DNA of 64,000 nucleotides from Vesta saturnalis (lineage: Eukaryota; Arthropoda; Insecta; Coleoptera; Lampyridae). The stretch spans positions 17,340-81,339 of the forward strand of contig JARFJB010000652.1 of the NCBI GenBank assembly GCA_036346205.1, in the 5' to 3' direction. The position numbers and the translations under genes are program-made. Of the stretch, positions 28,864-39,057 are shown one piece after another. The notes beneath the pieces were generated by a model. That model was not told where the DNA came from, did not search any database, and worked only from the letters and a program-made list of their open reading frames with translations. The stretch's first letter is position 1. The number at the start of each line of letters is the position of its first letter.

Positions 28864-28968
28864 TTTTTTTTTAAATAACGTCATATGTTGGTGTCTTTTA
28901 AAATTACAAGCACTTTTTTGATTAATTTTGATATGTAACATTTTCAATAATAAGCGTTTTTCATAATT

Positions 28969-29214
28969 TTATTCAGTGCATAGTATTTCGGTTTTATCAT
29001 TATCAAAATTGTGTTTATAATCAATTGCATGGCTAGCCAAAGCAGCACTTTTTTGTTTCACTCTTACATCAGATTTATGTTGAACTAAACGATTCTTTAA
29101 TGGTTTCATGGAAGTACCAGTATAAATATCCGCATTAAAAGTAATAGTTGGCATTGATATTTCAAACGTCAAACGTAATTCAGAGTTTGTAATACCGTTG
29201 TGTAGATACCTCAA
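28969..29214 (-). pseudogene. GIY-YIG endonuclease fragment, Penelope-like
   Basis: The open frame contains IYTGTSMKPLKNRLVQHKSD, which fits the YIG.T...L..R..QH core of GIY-YIG nucleases, followed by ALASHAIDYKHNFDNDKTEI, the usual tail in Penelope-like elements. There is no reverse transcriptase next to it, so it is an isolated fragment, separate from the element at 11.9-13.6 kb. Confidence 0.6.
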
Positions 29215-29463
29215 AATTTATGTATAAAACTTTTTTTTATCAGATTGATAGTTTTCGAAGTTGTATCGTTTAACAATTTTGCGTTTTCACATTTTCCCCA
29301 ATATCTCGAAAACTACACGCAATTTGGCAACTGTGTCAACAGCGTATTAAAAGACTTCAAAAATGATAAGTTTTTCTTATTTAACCGACCACGCAAGCCT
29401 TACCGTTACAATGATAGCAGTGGTGACCATGGTATGTGGACCACTCATCTATATATATCTACA

Positions 29464-29465
<2 letters not shown>

Positions 29466-29535
<70 letters not shown>
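29466..29535. repeat. (TA)n tract abutting a transposon end
   Basis: 70-bp TA run ending exactly where the left inverted repeat of the next mariner-like element starts (GGGTGACCC). Confidence 0.97.
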
Positions 29536-29539
<4 letters not shown>

Positions 29540-31884
29540 GACCCAAACTCGATGGCCAAAACGAAAACAGTTGATTCCTCTGGTCAAAAGGAACAAAAAT
29601 TGTTAATGCAGGGTGTGTCTATTGTTGATGGTTTCAAGATGTTAACTTTTTTAATTTTTTCTATTTCGTGGACTTATTTTTTAAATCACGCTGTATCTTC
29701 CAAACTAGAAGAGTTACAAGAAAACACATTAGGAGAAATTTGTAGAAGATGAAATTGCCTTAAAGAATATTGAATTCATTCGAGACAAACTCATCATTCA
29801 ACATTTTTAATGACATAATGAATTCAGAAATGAGCATAAAATTAACTTTAAGAATATTGAATTGGTTCGAGACAAACTCATCATTCAACATTTTAATAGC
29901 ATAATGAATTCACAAATGAGTTTTTTCAAATCTCAAGATTTAATCGAGGTACCACAATCAAATCCATTAATAAATAATAACAATTTTGAGTGACCAGGAC
30001 TCGATGGTGAAATTGAAACTACTGATTCCTGTGGCCAAAATTAAGTACTTTCGAACCTTTTATTCAAATGTCAAGAGTTGCTTCAAAATCACTGCCGTTT
30101 GCTGCTATACACTGGACACAGTCTTCGTACTGAAGCTGTCGCTGAAGCAATTTATCTCTGTGTTATCAGCCGACTTGATCTATGAATTGCTTCAATAAGC
30201 TCTTCCTGGTTGTTGGTTGACTGCTGTGACCAATTCCTTGAGAGATCCCCAGAGGAAGAAACCCAGAGTGAGATCTGAGATCTTGAGGCTACGCCACTGT
30301 ACCACCTCTTCCAATCCAACGTTGGGGATAATGTTCGTTTAGCCAATCTCTCACACGTCTTCCGTAGGGGGCAGGACAACCATCAATTTGAACCCACATA
30401 TATGCTCTTGTTGTCAATGAAACCTCCTCCATCAATTCAGGAGGTTTTCTTGAAGGAGATTCAAAAATTCACTGAATTAACTCTATCTGGCAGAATATAT
30501 GGACCAATAAGTTGATTGTTGAGTAAACCAACCCAAACATTAACTTTGAACTGGTGTTGAAAGCTATTTGGTCTCATAGTATGTGGGTTCTCATGTACCC
30601 AGACGTGCGTGTTATGGATATTGAAGATGCCTGACCTTGTAAAGGTGGCCTCATCCGTCCACAAGATTGATTTTGGAAATCTCGATCATTCCTAACTGAA
30701 TTGAGATACCATTGGCAAAACTCAATCCGCCGTCCTAGATCTCCATCTAAAAGTTCTTGAACTCCGTCACATCACACGCACGCCTTCCATCAGCCTTAAT
30801 AGTTCTCCGTATTGTTTCTTGTGGCATCTGCAATACATTGGATGACGCCGCAAGCTAGTCTCAGGATTTGCTTCGAAATGCTGGATTACGTCGTCAATCC
30901 TCTCAACATTATGAAATTCCTCTTGATCTCTTAGGATCTTAAAGATCCTCTCTCTTAGAGCAGTGTGTACTCTAGAGAAAACTCTCCTTTCTGGATGAAT
31001 TCTTCTTGGGAAAGCAGCTGCATACAGTCTAGCAGCCTCACTCGCATTCCCTTGGACAACACCATAATAATAATAATATCGGCATATTCTTCGTTTGAAA
31101 ACATGACTCAGGAAGGAAAACACGAACACGAACAAGAACAATAATAATAGCAAGAACAAGAACGACTCAAAACTAAATTACAATATCACTACAACAGAAA
31201 GAACTCGTATTGAAATCAGCAAAACTGTAATAGCAAACAAATTTTGACAACTAACTTACTAATGTCAAGTCGTTGCTACGGTGATGAAAAGATATCAGTA
31301 AAGGAGACGTATTTCTTGCCGTAAATGTACAGATTGATTGAAAAGTGAGGGACAAATCGTCAATTCTCATCTACTCTACCATATTTTTGAAGGTAATTTT
31401 ATGCTCTAAAAGTTTTTCCTGAGGTGTATTCCTGTAACAATTCAGTAATTAGTACGTCAACCATAAGTTTTTTTCATATCGTTGTGAAGCTTATGAAAAA
31501 GGAAGTTTTTCCTTTATCGGCCATGTATCAAATCCATCTCTATTGGAAAAATATTCCTCTTGAAATTTGTATTGGGATTTGAAAAAATCATTTCTGAATT
31601 CATTGTCATTAAAAATGTTGAATGATAAGTTTGTCTCGAATGAATTCAATATTCTTTAAGGCAATTTCATCTTCTACAAATTTCTCCTAATGTGTTTTCT
31701 TGTAACCCTTCTAGTTTGGAAGATACAGGGTGATTTAAAAATAAGTCCACGAAATAGAAAAAATCAAAAAAGTTAACATCTTGGAAATCATCAACAATAG
31801 ACACACCCTGTATTAACAATTTTTGTTCCTTTTGGACAGAGGAATCAGCTGTTTTCGTTTTGGCCATCGAGTTTTGGTACCACA
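29536..31884 (-). mobile_element. Mariner-like element with ~340-bp terminal inverted repeats
   Basis: 29536 onward (GGGTGACCCAAACTCGATGG) is inverted at 31884 and below (CATCGAGTTTTGG), and similarity runs inward for about 340 bp (31555-31884 on the right). The left arm contains an extra tandem copy of ~85 bp: 29763-29843 and 29849-29930 repeat GAGACAAACTCATCATTCAA, while the right arm has it once. A frameshifted transposase lies on the minus strand. Confidence 0.8.
30152..31104 (-). pseudogene. DUF4817/DDE_3-type transposase, frameshifted
   Basis: The start chosen is the ATG at 31102-31104 (MFSNEEYADI), because this begins the family's N-terminal domain; the frame then shifts and continues as GNASEAARLYAAAFPRRIHP. 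The first aspartate region is MWTDEATFTRSGI (30664-30625) and is followed by FQHQFKVNVWVGLLNNQLIG (about 30565-30505). The last aspartate region with SPDLTPLGFFLW-like sequence lies near 30240-30280 and the end near 30152 has EELIEAIH. At least three frame changes are present. The leading hydrophobic residues in the longer open frame to 31159 are not part of it. Confidence 0.75.
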
Positions 31885-32200
31885 TATTGAGATTAATATG
31901 ACGATCTAACAAGATTACTCAATCCAAAAGTGGTTGACTTCAGAAGTGTCAAAGTTCATTTGATTTAGTTTGCATAAATTTTGAAATAATTGGTGTATTG
32001 TCACAATATTCGGCTATGGGGGGTTTTGCGGGATGGAACATTGTGACAATACACCAATTATTACAAAAAGCATTTATGAAAAACTAAATCCAAATTGAAC
32101 TTTTGACACTCTGTATCTCCGACATCAATCACTTTTGGACTGAGGTAATTCGGGTTAGATCGTCATATTTTAGTCTCAGGAATTTATGGTAGCATTTTTT
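31876..32200. repeat. 325-bp foldback (long imperfect palindrome)
   Basis: Arms of ~130-160 bp (31876-32007 and 32040-32200) are inverted copies around a ~32-nt GC-richer loop. The innermost 18 bases are a perfect match (TTGGTGTATTGTCACAAT). It adjoins the right end of the mariner-like element. It has no coding capacity and looks like a MITE or foldback element. Confidence 0.75.
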
Positions 32201-32309
32201 CTTCACCTTTTAGAGACACCCTGTGACACATGGTGCCCGCGGGGAACTACGAAGAATTTGTATACGTATTATTTGAACAATTGTAAGCAAAAATGATTAT
32301 GTGCAGCTT

Positions 32310-34440
32310 TTCTCAATTCTTAACCCCTAAGGATAATAAAAGACACTGATGTTGTAAGTGCATGGATACACTTGAAAACTGTGTTGTCAATTGTACCTTG
32401 CGGATATGTGGAGGAGCGACTGAAGGTAGACAGAAAAATGTGCCTGGTGGAATGAGTCGGTCAAAAGGCAGTATGTAAGAAAAAGATGCGTAACGTACAT
32501 GACAATGATTGCTGCAAAAGATAAGACTTACAAAAGCGATTGTACGAGGTGTACAGATTAAGTAAAAAGAAGCGAAGGAGGCCGTAAGAATAAGTAAAGA
32601 GGAAGTGATGGCTGTGGAAAGAGAAAAAGCAGAATTATTTCGAGGGAAACAAAAACTCTTCTGGAAAGGGGTCAAAATAGAAAACGTGACCCAAAACAGA
32701 ACGCTGCAGGAGTGATGAATATGAGGAACGAAATAGTATGGGACGATAGTGAAGTGATGAAATGCTGGCAAGAATACTTCGAAAAGCTGTACAGAAGTGC
32801 GAAAAGTAGGACTGAAGGGTTAAATAAGAAGAATGTAGAAGGAATGGTGGAAGAAGCTAAGAAGGATATTGGAACAAACGAGGTACAGAAAACGATAGGA
32901 AGTTTGAAAACGGCAAGAGAGCAGACGTAGATGAAATTACTGGTGAAATGCTAAAGTAGGGGTGCAAAGCTTATACGAAGATTGCGTGAATTATTGAATG
33001 TATTCCTTATGTGTGAAAAGTGCCGAGGATTGAAGAGTGTGATCATTGTGCCACTGTATTAAGGGTAAGGGAACAAGAGTGATTGCAAGAACTACAGAGG
33101 AATAAGTTTCATCAGCGTGCCTGGGAAAGTATTTGGAGGAATACTGATTGAAAGTGTACGAGAAACTACACAAACTAAGATTTGGGATGTGCAGGGTGGC
33201 TTCATGCCAGGGAGAGGATGTGTCGATCAGATGATTACTCTCCAGCAGATGATCGAAAGGTGTTTAAGTGTAAAAGGAAGCTGTACTGTGCGTTTGTAGA
33301 TCTGGAGAAATCATACAATAAAGTGAATAGAGAAGCCGTGGAAATATTAAATGAATACGGCGTAAGTAAAGGTCTAATAAACGGAATAAGGGCAGTATAC
33401 AACGGTAGTCGGTCATGTGTTAGGGCGAGAAGAGGAGGTGTGAATACTTTAATATTAACCAAGAAGTGAGACAAGGCTATGTGATGTCACCGTGGTTGTT
33501 CAATATATACATGGATAAATGTGTTAGACGCACATGTACCGATACAAATGGTGTAATGGTTGGTGACGTAAATGTACGACTTCTGGTGTATGCAGATGAC
33601 AGTCTTATTAAGTAACAGTGCGGATGAGCTACATACTGCTTTCAGGAAGTCTGAGAGCAGGGATCTAAATGTAAACATGAACAAAGCTAAGATTATGTGT
33701 TCAATACGGACGGTGGAAAGGAGAGTAGAGTATTTACCCTGCAAGATGAAATTGTGGAGCAAGTGGACGAGCTGGTATATATGGGCAGAATGTTTACTGC
33801 AGATGGTACAATGGAGGGCGAGATTGGACGAAGGGTCAATGCTGGAAGGAAAGTGATTGAAGTATGTGGACGATAATGAGAAACGGAAGCATGAGCCTAG
33901 CTGCGAAACGAACAATATATAATGGAGTGTTTCTCCGTCAGTACTATATGGAAGTGAGACATGGGTATGCAAAGAAGCACGAAAGAAAATAAATTTCGTG
34001 GGTATGAGATTCCTGAGAAGCGCATATGGTAAAACGAGAAAGGACAAGATAAAGAATGAATGCATGCTGACGGAGTGTGGCGAGGAAAAGAGGATGATGG
34101 ATAGATATAAAAGTAGTGCATTACGTTGATCTAGTCTCATTGAGAGAATGAACAGCGCAAGATTAACGAAGCAAATATATGTGGGTGAGATTAAAGGTAA
34201 GGAAAGTCTGGTAGGCCCCGTAAAACTTGGTTGAATGTAGTAGAATGTATGATAAAGAAAGAAAGGAGTTTTAAAAATAAAAGGAGATGTCAAAGACAAT
34301 GTATGAATTCTGCGGAAGCTAGGGAGGTATGTGGAGATAAGAAAGCATGGACAAAGATTGTGAATGAAAAATAAATAAGAGGCAGGGATTGTTTTGCCTA
34401 CCCCTGCAAGGAATGGCGTGAAGGTTAAGTTAAGTAAGTT
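32310..34440 (+). mobile_element. 5'-truncated LINE with degenerate reverse transcriptase
   Basis: The plus strand holds, with many frame changes, a non-LTR retrotransposon ORF2 without its endonuclease. The 3' end is an irregular GTTAA-type repeat (34423-34440), after which the nested mariner-like element begins at once. Confidence 0.8.
32330..34380 (+). pseudogene. Non-LTR retrotransposon reverse transcriptase, frameshifted
   Basis: Recognisable in order: basic linker (32540-32700); WQEYFEKLYRS (32764-32796) and VQKTIGSLKTA; fingers region QGGFMPGRGCVDQMITLQQM (33193-33252); FVDLEKSYNKVNREAVEIL (33292-33348), with the first catalytic aspartate; GSRSCVRARRGGV; VRQGYVMSPWLFNIYMDKCV (33466-33525); VYADDSLI (33588-33611), the YADD catalytic box; NVNMNKAKIM (33670-33700); and the C-terminal tail with RKKINFVGMRFLRSAYGKTR (33983-34045). 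The clade is uncertain; the C-terminal tail resembles elements usually annotated as endonuclease-reverse transcriptase of the RTE/CR1 kind. Minus-strand open frames over this stretch are shadows. Confidence 0.75.
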
Positions 34441-34629
34441 AAGGAGATACGGCGGTTGAAGAAAATGTAAAAGTAAGTAAAGAGAATACTCTTAACAGCT
34501 GTTTAAGTCTTAAAATTATCATGAAACAAAACTTTTAATAACAATTTTCATTAAGAAATTAACAAAAACACAGCATGGCACAAAATGCACATAAAATAAC
34601 GAGGTCACAAACAAAATGGTTACAGTTGT

Positions 34630-34677
34630 TCAAAATGACACCCACCAACCTCTACACATAATACCAAACACCTTAGC
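34630..34677 (-). pseudogene. 3' end of the split mariner-like transposase
   Basis: The last 15 or so codons of the transposase whose main part is at 55095-56091. The frame ends GIMCRGWWVSF at a stop at 34630. The cut is at the 6-bp duplication CTTAGC (34672-34677). Confidence 0.75.
34672..34677. repeat. Maverick target-site duplication, left copy
   Basis: CTTAGC, identical to 55095-55100; 6 bp is the standard duplication length for Maverick/Polinton integration. Confidence 0.92.
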
Positions 34678-35278
34678 AGTAGGTAAGATTGGAGACTTTT
34701 GGAACACACCACATTTCCAATGTCCCACATTTCCAAGGTTGCCACAAAACCAAGGTACACACCGCACCAAGGTCAAAAAAGCGCAATGTGTGACCCATAT
34801 ACATATCATTACCACAAAACCAAGGTCACAAACCCCGCTTTCCTGTTTCACTACTACAAGGCCATCACTGTGACCTACTTTAAAACCACGCTTTCCGTGC
34901 CACAATTACAAGGCTATCCGTGTGACCTAATTACATATCATTACCACAAAACCAAGGTCACAAACCCCGCTTGTCTGTTCCACAACTACAAGGCCATCTG
35001 TGCGACCTAACGCGCTTTCCTGTTCCACAATTACAAGAACATCCGTGTGACCTGGTTGCTACTCTATACCCCACTTGTATGTTTGTTGCTCACTTGTATG
35101 TTTTTTGCCCACCCACAAAAGAAAAGAAAACGATATGTTAATATATTTAATTAATGTAGAAACATGTACAAATGTATTACTCAGATATATGATTTTCTTT
35201 AGGAATAAAACATTTTGATTTAGTACAAGTGCAGAAGGTCCTCTCCACTTCCGTTTCAGTACATCTGCGCGGACGTGG
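34678..35278. repeat. Maverick left terminal inverted repeat (~600 bp)
   Basis: Matches 54385-55094 as an inverted copy. Inside, a block with CCACAAAACCAAGGT and CGCTT(T/G)CCTGTTCCAC...ACAAGGC...TGTGACCTA recurs at 34738-35055 as diverged subrepeats. The inner ~100 bp encode the C-terminal tail of the BIR protein. Confidence 0.92.
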
Positions 35279-35530
35279 TGCGAGGAGCTGAGCATACGTG
35301 CAATGTGGTGCCCATCGTAGATGTTCCTGTAACGGATTGACATCTGTCTGCCATCGGTTTATTCTAACCCCACACATGAAACATTCAACCGTATCGCCTG
35401 AAGATGTGGAAATGAATCCTGCTGCATCAAGCGATGAGGGTGAGTGAACTCCAGACCATGTTCGATACGTTAGTAATCGTTTATCGAAACAGTTGTAATA
35501 CTGAGGATAATAAAAGTTTGGGTCACACAT
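35177..35530 (-). CDS. BIR-domain protein carried by the Maverick
   Basis: 117 residues, intact frame from the ATG at 35530. A single baculoviral-IAP-repeat domain covers about residues 17-80: LLTYRTW where the family has R...F..W, AGFISTSSGDTVECFMCG, and the zinc ligands C50, C53, H70 and C77 (ECFMCG, EHLRWAPHC). BIR proteins bind caspases or their antagonists and block apoptosis; many insect DNA viruses carry them. No RING domain follows; the last ~30 residues (CTCTKSKCFIP, Cys-rich) fall in the terminal inverted repeat and are encoded again at the right end. The gene is read outward toward the left terminus and is one of few intact frames in the element. Function as an apoptosis blocker is inferred from the domain only. 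Confidence 0.85.
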   Translation of the reverse strand: MCDPNFYYPQYYNCFDKRLLTYRTWSGVHSPSSLDAAGFISTSSGDTVECFMCGVRINRWQTDVNPLQEHLRWAPHCTYAQLLAPRPRRCTETEVERTFCTCTKSKCFIPKENHISE

Positions 35531-35679
35531 ATTAACATCAGCGAAAACAGTATGATACTGACAGGAAATAATTTATTCTATACAATATATACAATATATA
35601 CAATATGTGCAATATGTACAATATATACAATAGATAAAATAGATACAGTAAAAAAAGATTACTCGTCTACGTAGCACAC

Positions 35680-35967
35680 CTCATCACACAGTATACATGA
35701 GTCATCATCGTACACATCGTATAACTGTGTGAGAGGCGCTCACGACGAGCACCAATAATATTCGTGCGACAGGTGGTATCGCGCAGTCCAGCGCTCCATA
35801 TGCATATGATGGTCCACTACGCGGTAATCTCCTGGTTTCAATCGGGCGAAACAGCAATGACACAAATTCATGAAGTCCACCAGATGGTATCGAACATATA
35901 TTGATACAATGTGGGCATATGCTGTTACACGGCTTGCCGAAAAGTGCTCGCGTATTACCTTGCTCAA
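35680..35967 (-). CDS. Cys/His-rich small protein, unknown, probably frameshifted
   Basis: The frame starting with ATG at 35967 reads through LVDFMNLCHCCFARLKPGDY and HHMHMERW and stops at 35740. Another frame, read just downstream, ends DDDSCILCDEVCYVDE near 35655-35700, which would add a C..C...C cluster if a single-base frameshift lies near 35740. The C-x-C-C and histidine spacing suggests metal binding, but no known fold was recognised. It lies between the BIR gene and the first rightward gene and shares the BIR orientation. A competing frame at 35705-35980 has less convincing composition. Confidence 0.4.
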
Positions 35968-35980
35968 TTCGATATACCAC

Positions 35981-36473
35981 GCTGGATTAATTAATTATTT
36001 CGTAGCACTTCGGTTATGGAAGCCGGTAGTATTCCTTCCTTTTCAAAATTTACCCAGTTCGGAATTAATTGACATGTCCGTCGCGTACTAATTTGAAATA
36101 GGGTTTGTGGTTGGTACATTGTAGGAGTCTTCAATCGTCTTGCACTGGAGTAACTGACATAGTGAAGATCGGTAACTATAGTATATGTAAAAACCCTTCC
36201 TTTAAGTATACGAATAATACTGAGTGGGGTATGTAACCTTGTGTAGTGAACTTGTTGTGGCAAAGTGGAACAACCTTGGAAATAAGTAAGCCTAGGAATC
36301 CTTGAAGTAGTGGTAAATACAAGGTTGGAAAACAAAACAAAATGAATAACAGCCTTGAACGAAAAGAAAACCTTGAAAAGGTGTAACCGACAAGACCGCT
36401 AAAGCAATGTGTGGTATAATCGTAAAGGTCACGTAAGTAGCCTTGAGGAGGGTACATAGTGGGGAGAGTGTCA
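35981..36473. other. Intergenic region with repeated CCTTG motifs
   Basis: No gene is supported. CCTTG followed by A or G occurs about six times at 36230-36450, resembling the CCTTGG/CCAAGG motif in the terminal repeats. Confidence 0.45.
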
Positions 36474-36483
36474 TATATAAAAG
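36474..36483 (+). promoter_or_regulatory. TATA box for the first rightward Maverick gene
   Basis: TATATAAAAG, a near-perfect TATA box. The ATG at 36517 is 43 bp downstream, while the in-frame ATG at 36490 would precede the expected transcription start; this decides the start at 36517. Confidence 0.6.
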
Positions 36484-36516
36484 AGAGGAATGTATGTAAA
36501 GGCAGTATCGTATATA

Positions 36517-37171
36517 ATGGATAACATCGTACGTCAAGCCATAGAAAAGGCGAAGATTATCGGTGCTATAAGTTCAAGTAAATATTGCGATATTTTGCTT
36601 AATAATGTGCATTATTTCTTAAATAAAAGTAAAACAAAGTTTGTTAGTGTCGGTCTATCACCCAAATTTGGATTTGAGCCAGTCGTAAAACTAGGTGGAT
36701 CGAAGAGTGGTGGAGTGGTGTTTGACAAGCAGGAATGGCGTATACTTATGGATAATCAAGGGGTGATTACTAATTATTTCTACAGTCCTGAAGGAACATG
36801 GCTACCTACCAAACTGGGATCGAAGACTGTCTCGTACGAAAATATTAACAAGAAAAAATTATACGCCTCTGTGATAGTGACGAAATTGATATCTATTTAG
36901 GATGGGAGTCTATAGAACAGTTATGGAAGCTTTTGAAGATAATATATTACCGATTGGAGTTGGCAGATACTGTGAACTTTCCAGAGTTTTATAAAACCTA
37001 ATAAAGTCGGCAGCGACAATTCCTGAATGTAACATTCACCAAGTTATAGGTCCATTGCATGATGTATTTGAGGTCAACATTGCCTGCCTTCTGGAAATGG
37101 AAGCATTTGCCAAGGAGAAACTATATATGGATATGGATCTTGCCCAACCTACAACTGAAAGGGGGGGGTAA
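36517..37171 (+). pseudogene. Maverick gene of unknown function, two frameshifts
   Basis: Start at 36517 (MDNIVRQAIEKAKI). The first frame runs to 36900 and includes FVSVGLSPKFGF and KSGGVVFDKQEWRILMDNQG. Coding-like sequence then continues in another frame (CDSDEIDIYLGWESIEQLWK, near 36868-36930) and a third (IPECNIHQVIGPLHDVFEVN, near 37020-37080) to the stop at 37169-37171. The GGVVF..QEW..L segment faintly resembles PC4-type single-strand DNA-binding coactivators, but this is weak. It is followed 32 bp later by another unknown gene on the same strand. Confidence 0.45.
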
Positions 37172-37202
37172 CGCGCTTGTAGTCAATAGTGGATAGTATT
37201 AG

Positions 37203-37580
37203 ATGTTAGTCAATATGTGGATGTGTTATAGTGCGGAGTCGTGGCCTAAAGCTGTAGATTGTGTTAGTGTAGTCCAAAGACTAATATGCCAGTTACAATC
37301 ATTAGAATTTGATGCTGATCATGAAAAAGTGTATGGAATGGGTAGATTTAGTGATGACTATTTAAATAATCTAGTTAATAAGTATGGGGGAGGAATACGC
37401 CTTTGTGAAAAATACTTAACATCGCATGTAGGTGATATAGAGTGTATTTGTTGCATAAAGCGATTAATAGAAGACCTTAAAGAAATATCATTGGAGCAAT
37501 TTATACACGAAATAGAAAGATATTTACCGAATTTTGAGCCATTAGATGACGACTCACCCAGTGAAGAAGGTGTGCATTAA
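37203..37580 (+). CDS. Maverick hypothetical protein, acidic, intact frame
   Basis: 125 residues, no recognised domain. Mostly helical composition with four cysteines in the middle (CEKYL and IECICCIKRL) and an acidic end (LDDDSPSEEG). Its TAA overlaps the ATG of the next small frame (taATGa), a compact viral-style arrangement. Start may be the ATG at 37203 or at 37215. Function unknown. Confidence 0.5.
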   Translation: MLVNMWMCYSAESWPKAVDCVSVVQRLICQLQSLEFDADHEKVYGMGRFSDDYLNNLVNKYGGGIRLCEKYLTSHVGDIECICCIKRLIEDLKEISLEQFIHEIERYLPNFEPLDDDSPSEEGVH

Positions 37581-37692
37581 TGAGTCCAAAACGTAGTTCA
37601 CTACGTAGTAGTATGGGAGTTGGCACAGACATGCGCGAAAAGGAGAATGGGAACAAATAGCTAGAGATTCTGCACGATTTAAAAAAGAATAG
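37581..37692 (+). CDS. Small basic Maverick ORF, probably frameshifted
   Basis: The ATG at 37581 overlaps the previous stop and reads MSPKRSSLRSSMGVGTDMRE to a stop at 37659. A second frame continues with WEQIARDSARFKKE to a stop near 37690. Arginine/serine-rich start suggests a nucleic-acid-binding or virion core peptide; no homology was recognised. Confidence 0.35.
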
Positions 37693-37872
37693 ATGACTGT
37701 GGTAATATAATTTCACCAATTCTCGAAAACAGCATCGTGAATGTGTGTTTGTCAGACGCTTTAGTAGTATGTAGTGATATATATGTATAGGATAGTATTA
37801 ATAAAAAAGTAAAAAAGATCTGTTTATTGCATATTAATATTACAGTATATATAATTAAGGTTAATTAGCGTA

Positions 37873-38793
37873 TTACACAATGTCTTTGGTAGAAATCCAG
37901 GAATTGTGAGAAGTATCAAAACCCAACCACTTAACGAGAGCTTTATTCCCTTGACGTCGGATGACACGTTCAACTAGATGAATGTCGGGATGTTTAACAC
38001 TTTGTAGTTCGGGCTCATAGAACCGACCTTGAATCTCTTCATCTCGACTATCACGTAATGTGTAGGTGAGTGGGCTTGAACGTTTAACTGTTGATATTCG
38101 AAAGACTTTGTAACTCCAATTAGGTGTGTACCCCTTAGAGAATATGCTTCTATGTTTGCTAATGCGTACATGTTCCCCCACTTTAAATTTAGGTGTTTTA
38201 CAGTCAAGAATTTTTTGACATTTTAAATGTTTAGAAATAGATGCACTATTTTTTTCCGATACATCTACCGGTTTGTATCCAGTTGTTCTATGCTTTCTTG
38301 AATTATACTCGGCGACAATGTGCGGTAATATTGATAGTCACTTATAGGATCCTTGCATGCTGAAGGTTTTCCACATTATTGCTTTAAGGGTGCGATTTAC
38401 ACGTTCGACTATACTACTTTTCAAGGTGGAATAACTACTGTAATGATTGATATTAAATTTTTCATTACTTTTTGAATTCGCATTATAGAACTCAGTTCCC
38501 ATATCAGTTTGTATATGTGTAGGTATCCTTTTCAAACCAGACAAAAGTTTATCCATTACATCCGCGACCAGTTTACCATTCTTGCGTTTGATGGGAAAAG
38601 CCCAGACATATTTAGAGAATGTATTTATTATTACTAAAATGTATCGAAATCCTTTATTCATCCGAGCATATGGTATCATTTCCACTAAATCAGCTTGAAA
38701 TAGATCATTTAAACCTTTTAGTACAACACAACGCCGCGGAAAATTTCTTCTTGCAGGTTTGTGCAGTTCTTCGACAACATCGGCTTTACTCAT
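37873..38793 (-). pseudogene. Maverick retrovirus-like integrase with chromodomain, one frameshift
   Basis: Start placed at the methionine before SKADVVEELHKPARRNFPRR, the conserved beginning of Maverick integrases. The rve core shows D in FQADLVEM (codon at 38689-38691), D in IQTDMGTEFYN (~62 residues later) and E in SSIVERVNRT (33 residues further), i.e. the DDE triad. The frame breaks near 38335, resumes with HIVAEYNSRKHRTTGYKP, and ends in a chromodomain-like module (HLVERVIRR, LVKWLGFDTSHNSWI). The enzyme inserts the element and makes the 6-bp duplication seen at its ends. The same frame is open upstream to about 39057 (see separate entry). Confidence 0.9.
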
Positions 38794-39057
38794 TTTTTGT
38801 GCTTTGGATTTTACTACGAACTCTACGTTGAATATCGTTGCAGTTGAAAACTTTACAAACGTCGGCATGGTTACACTAATTACATCGTTCCTCTTAAGAG
38901 GTTGACCAATTACATCCTTTGCCAGCTCAAATGTTGTACCATCTATGTTAAGCACAAGAGTTGGATGACTCCACTTGCAATGTACTATAGTACCGTCGTT
39001 ACAGGGATAGGTATATTGATCACCTACGCCGGTAGATATACTAATTGTCTTCTTGTG
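38794..39057 (-). CDS. Open extension upstream of integrase, unknown
   Basis: In frame with the integrase and open from a stop near 39058. It reads GVGDQYTYPCNDGTIVHCKW and WSHPTLVLNIDGTTFELAK, beta-rich with two cysteines. It may be the C-terminal end of a separate leftward virion gene that has become fused, or a genuine N-terminal extension; neither can be settled by eye. Confidence 0.3.

Noticed and set aside
32313..32771. 152-codon minus-strand frame
   Set aside because: Antisense shadow of the same LINE's basic linker region.
33487..34299. 270-codon minus-strand frame
   Set aside because: It is antisense to the LINE reverse transcriptase (YADD box on the plus strand), is Leu/Ser/Phe-rich and has no domain.
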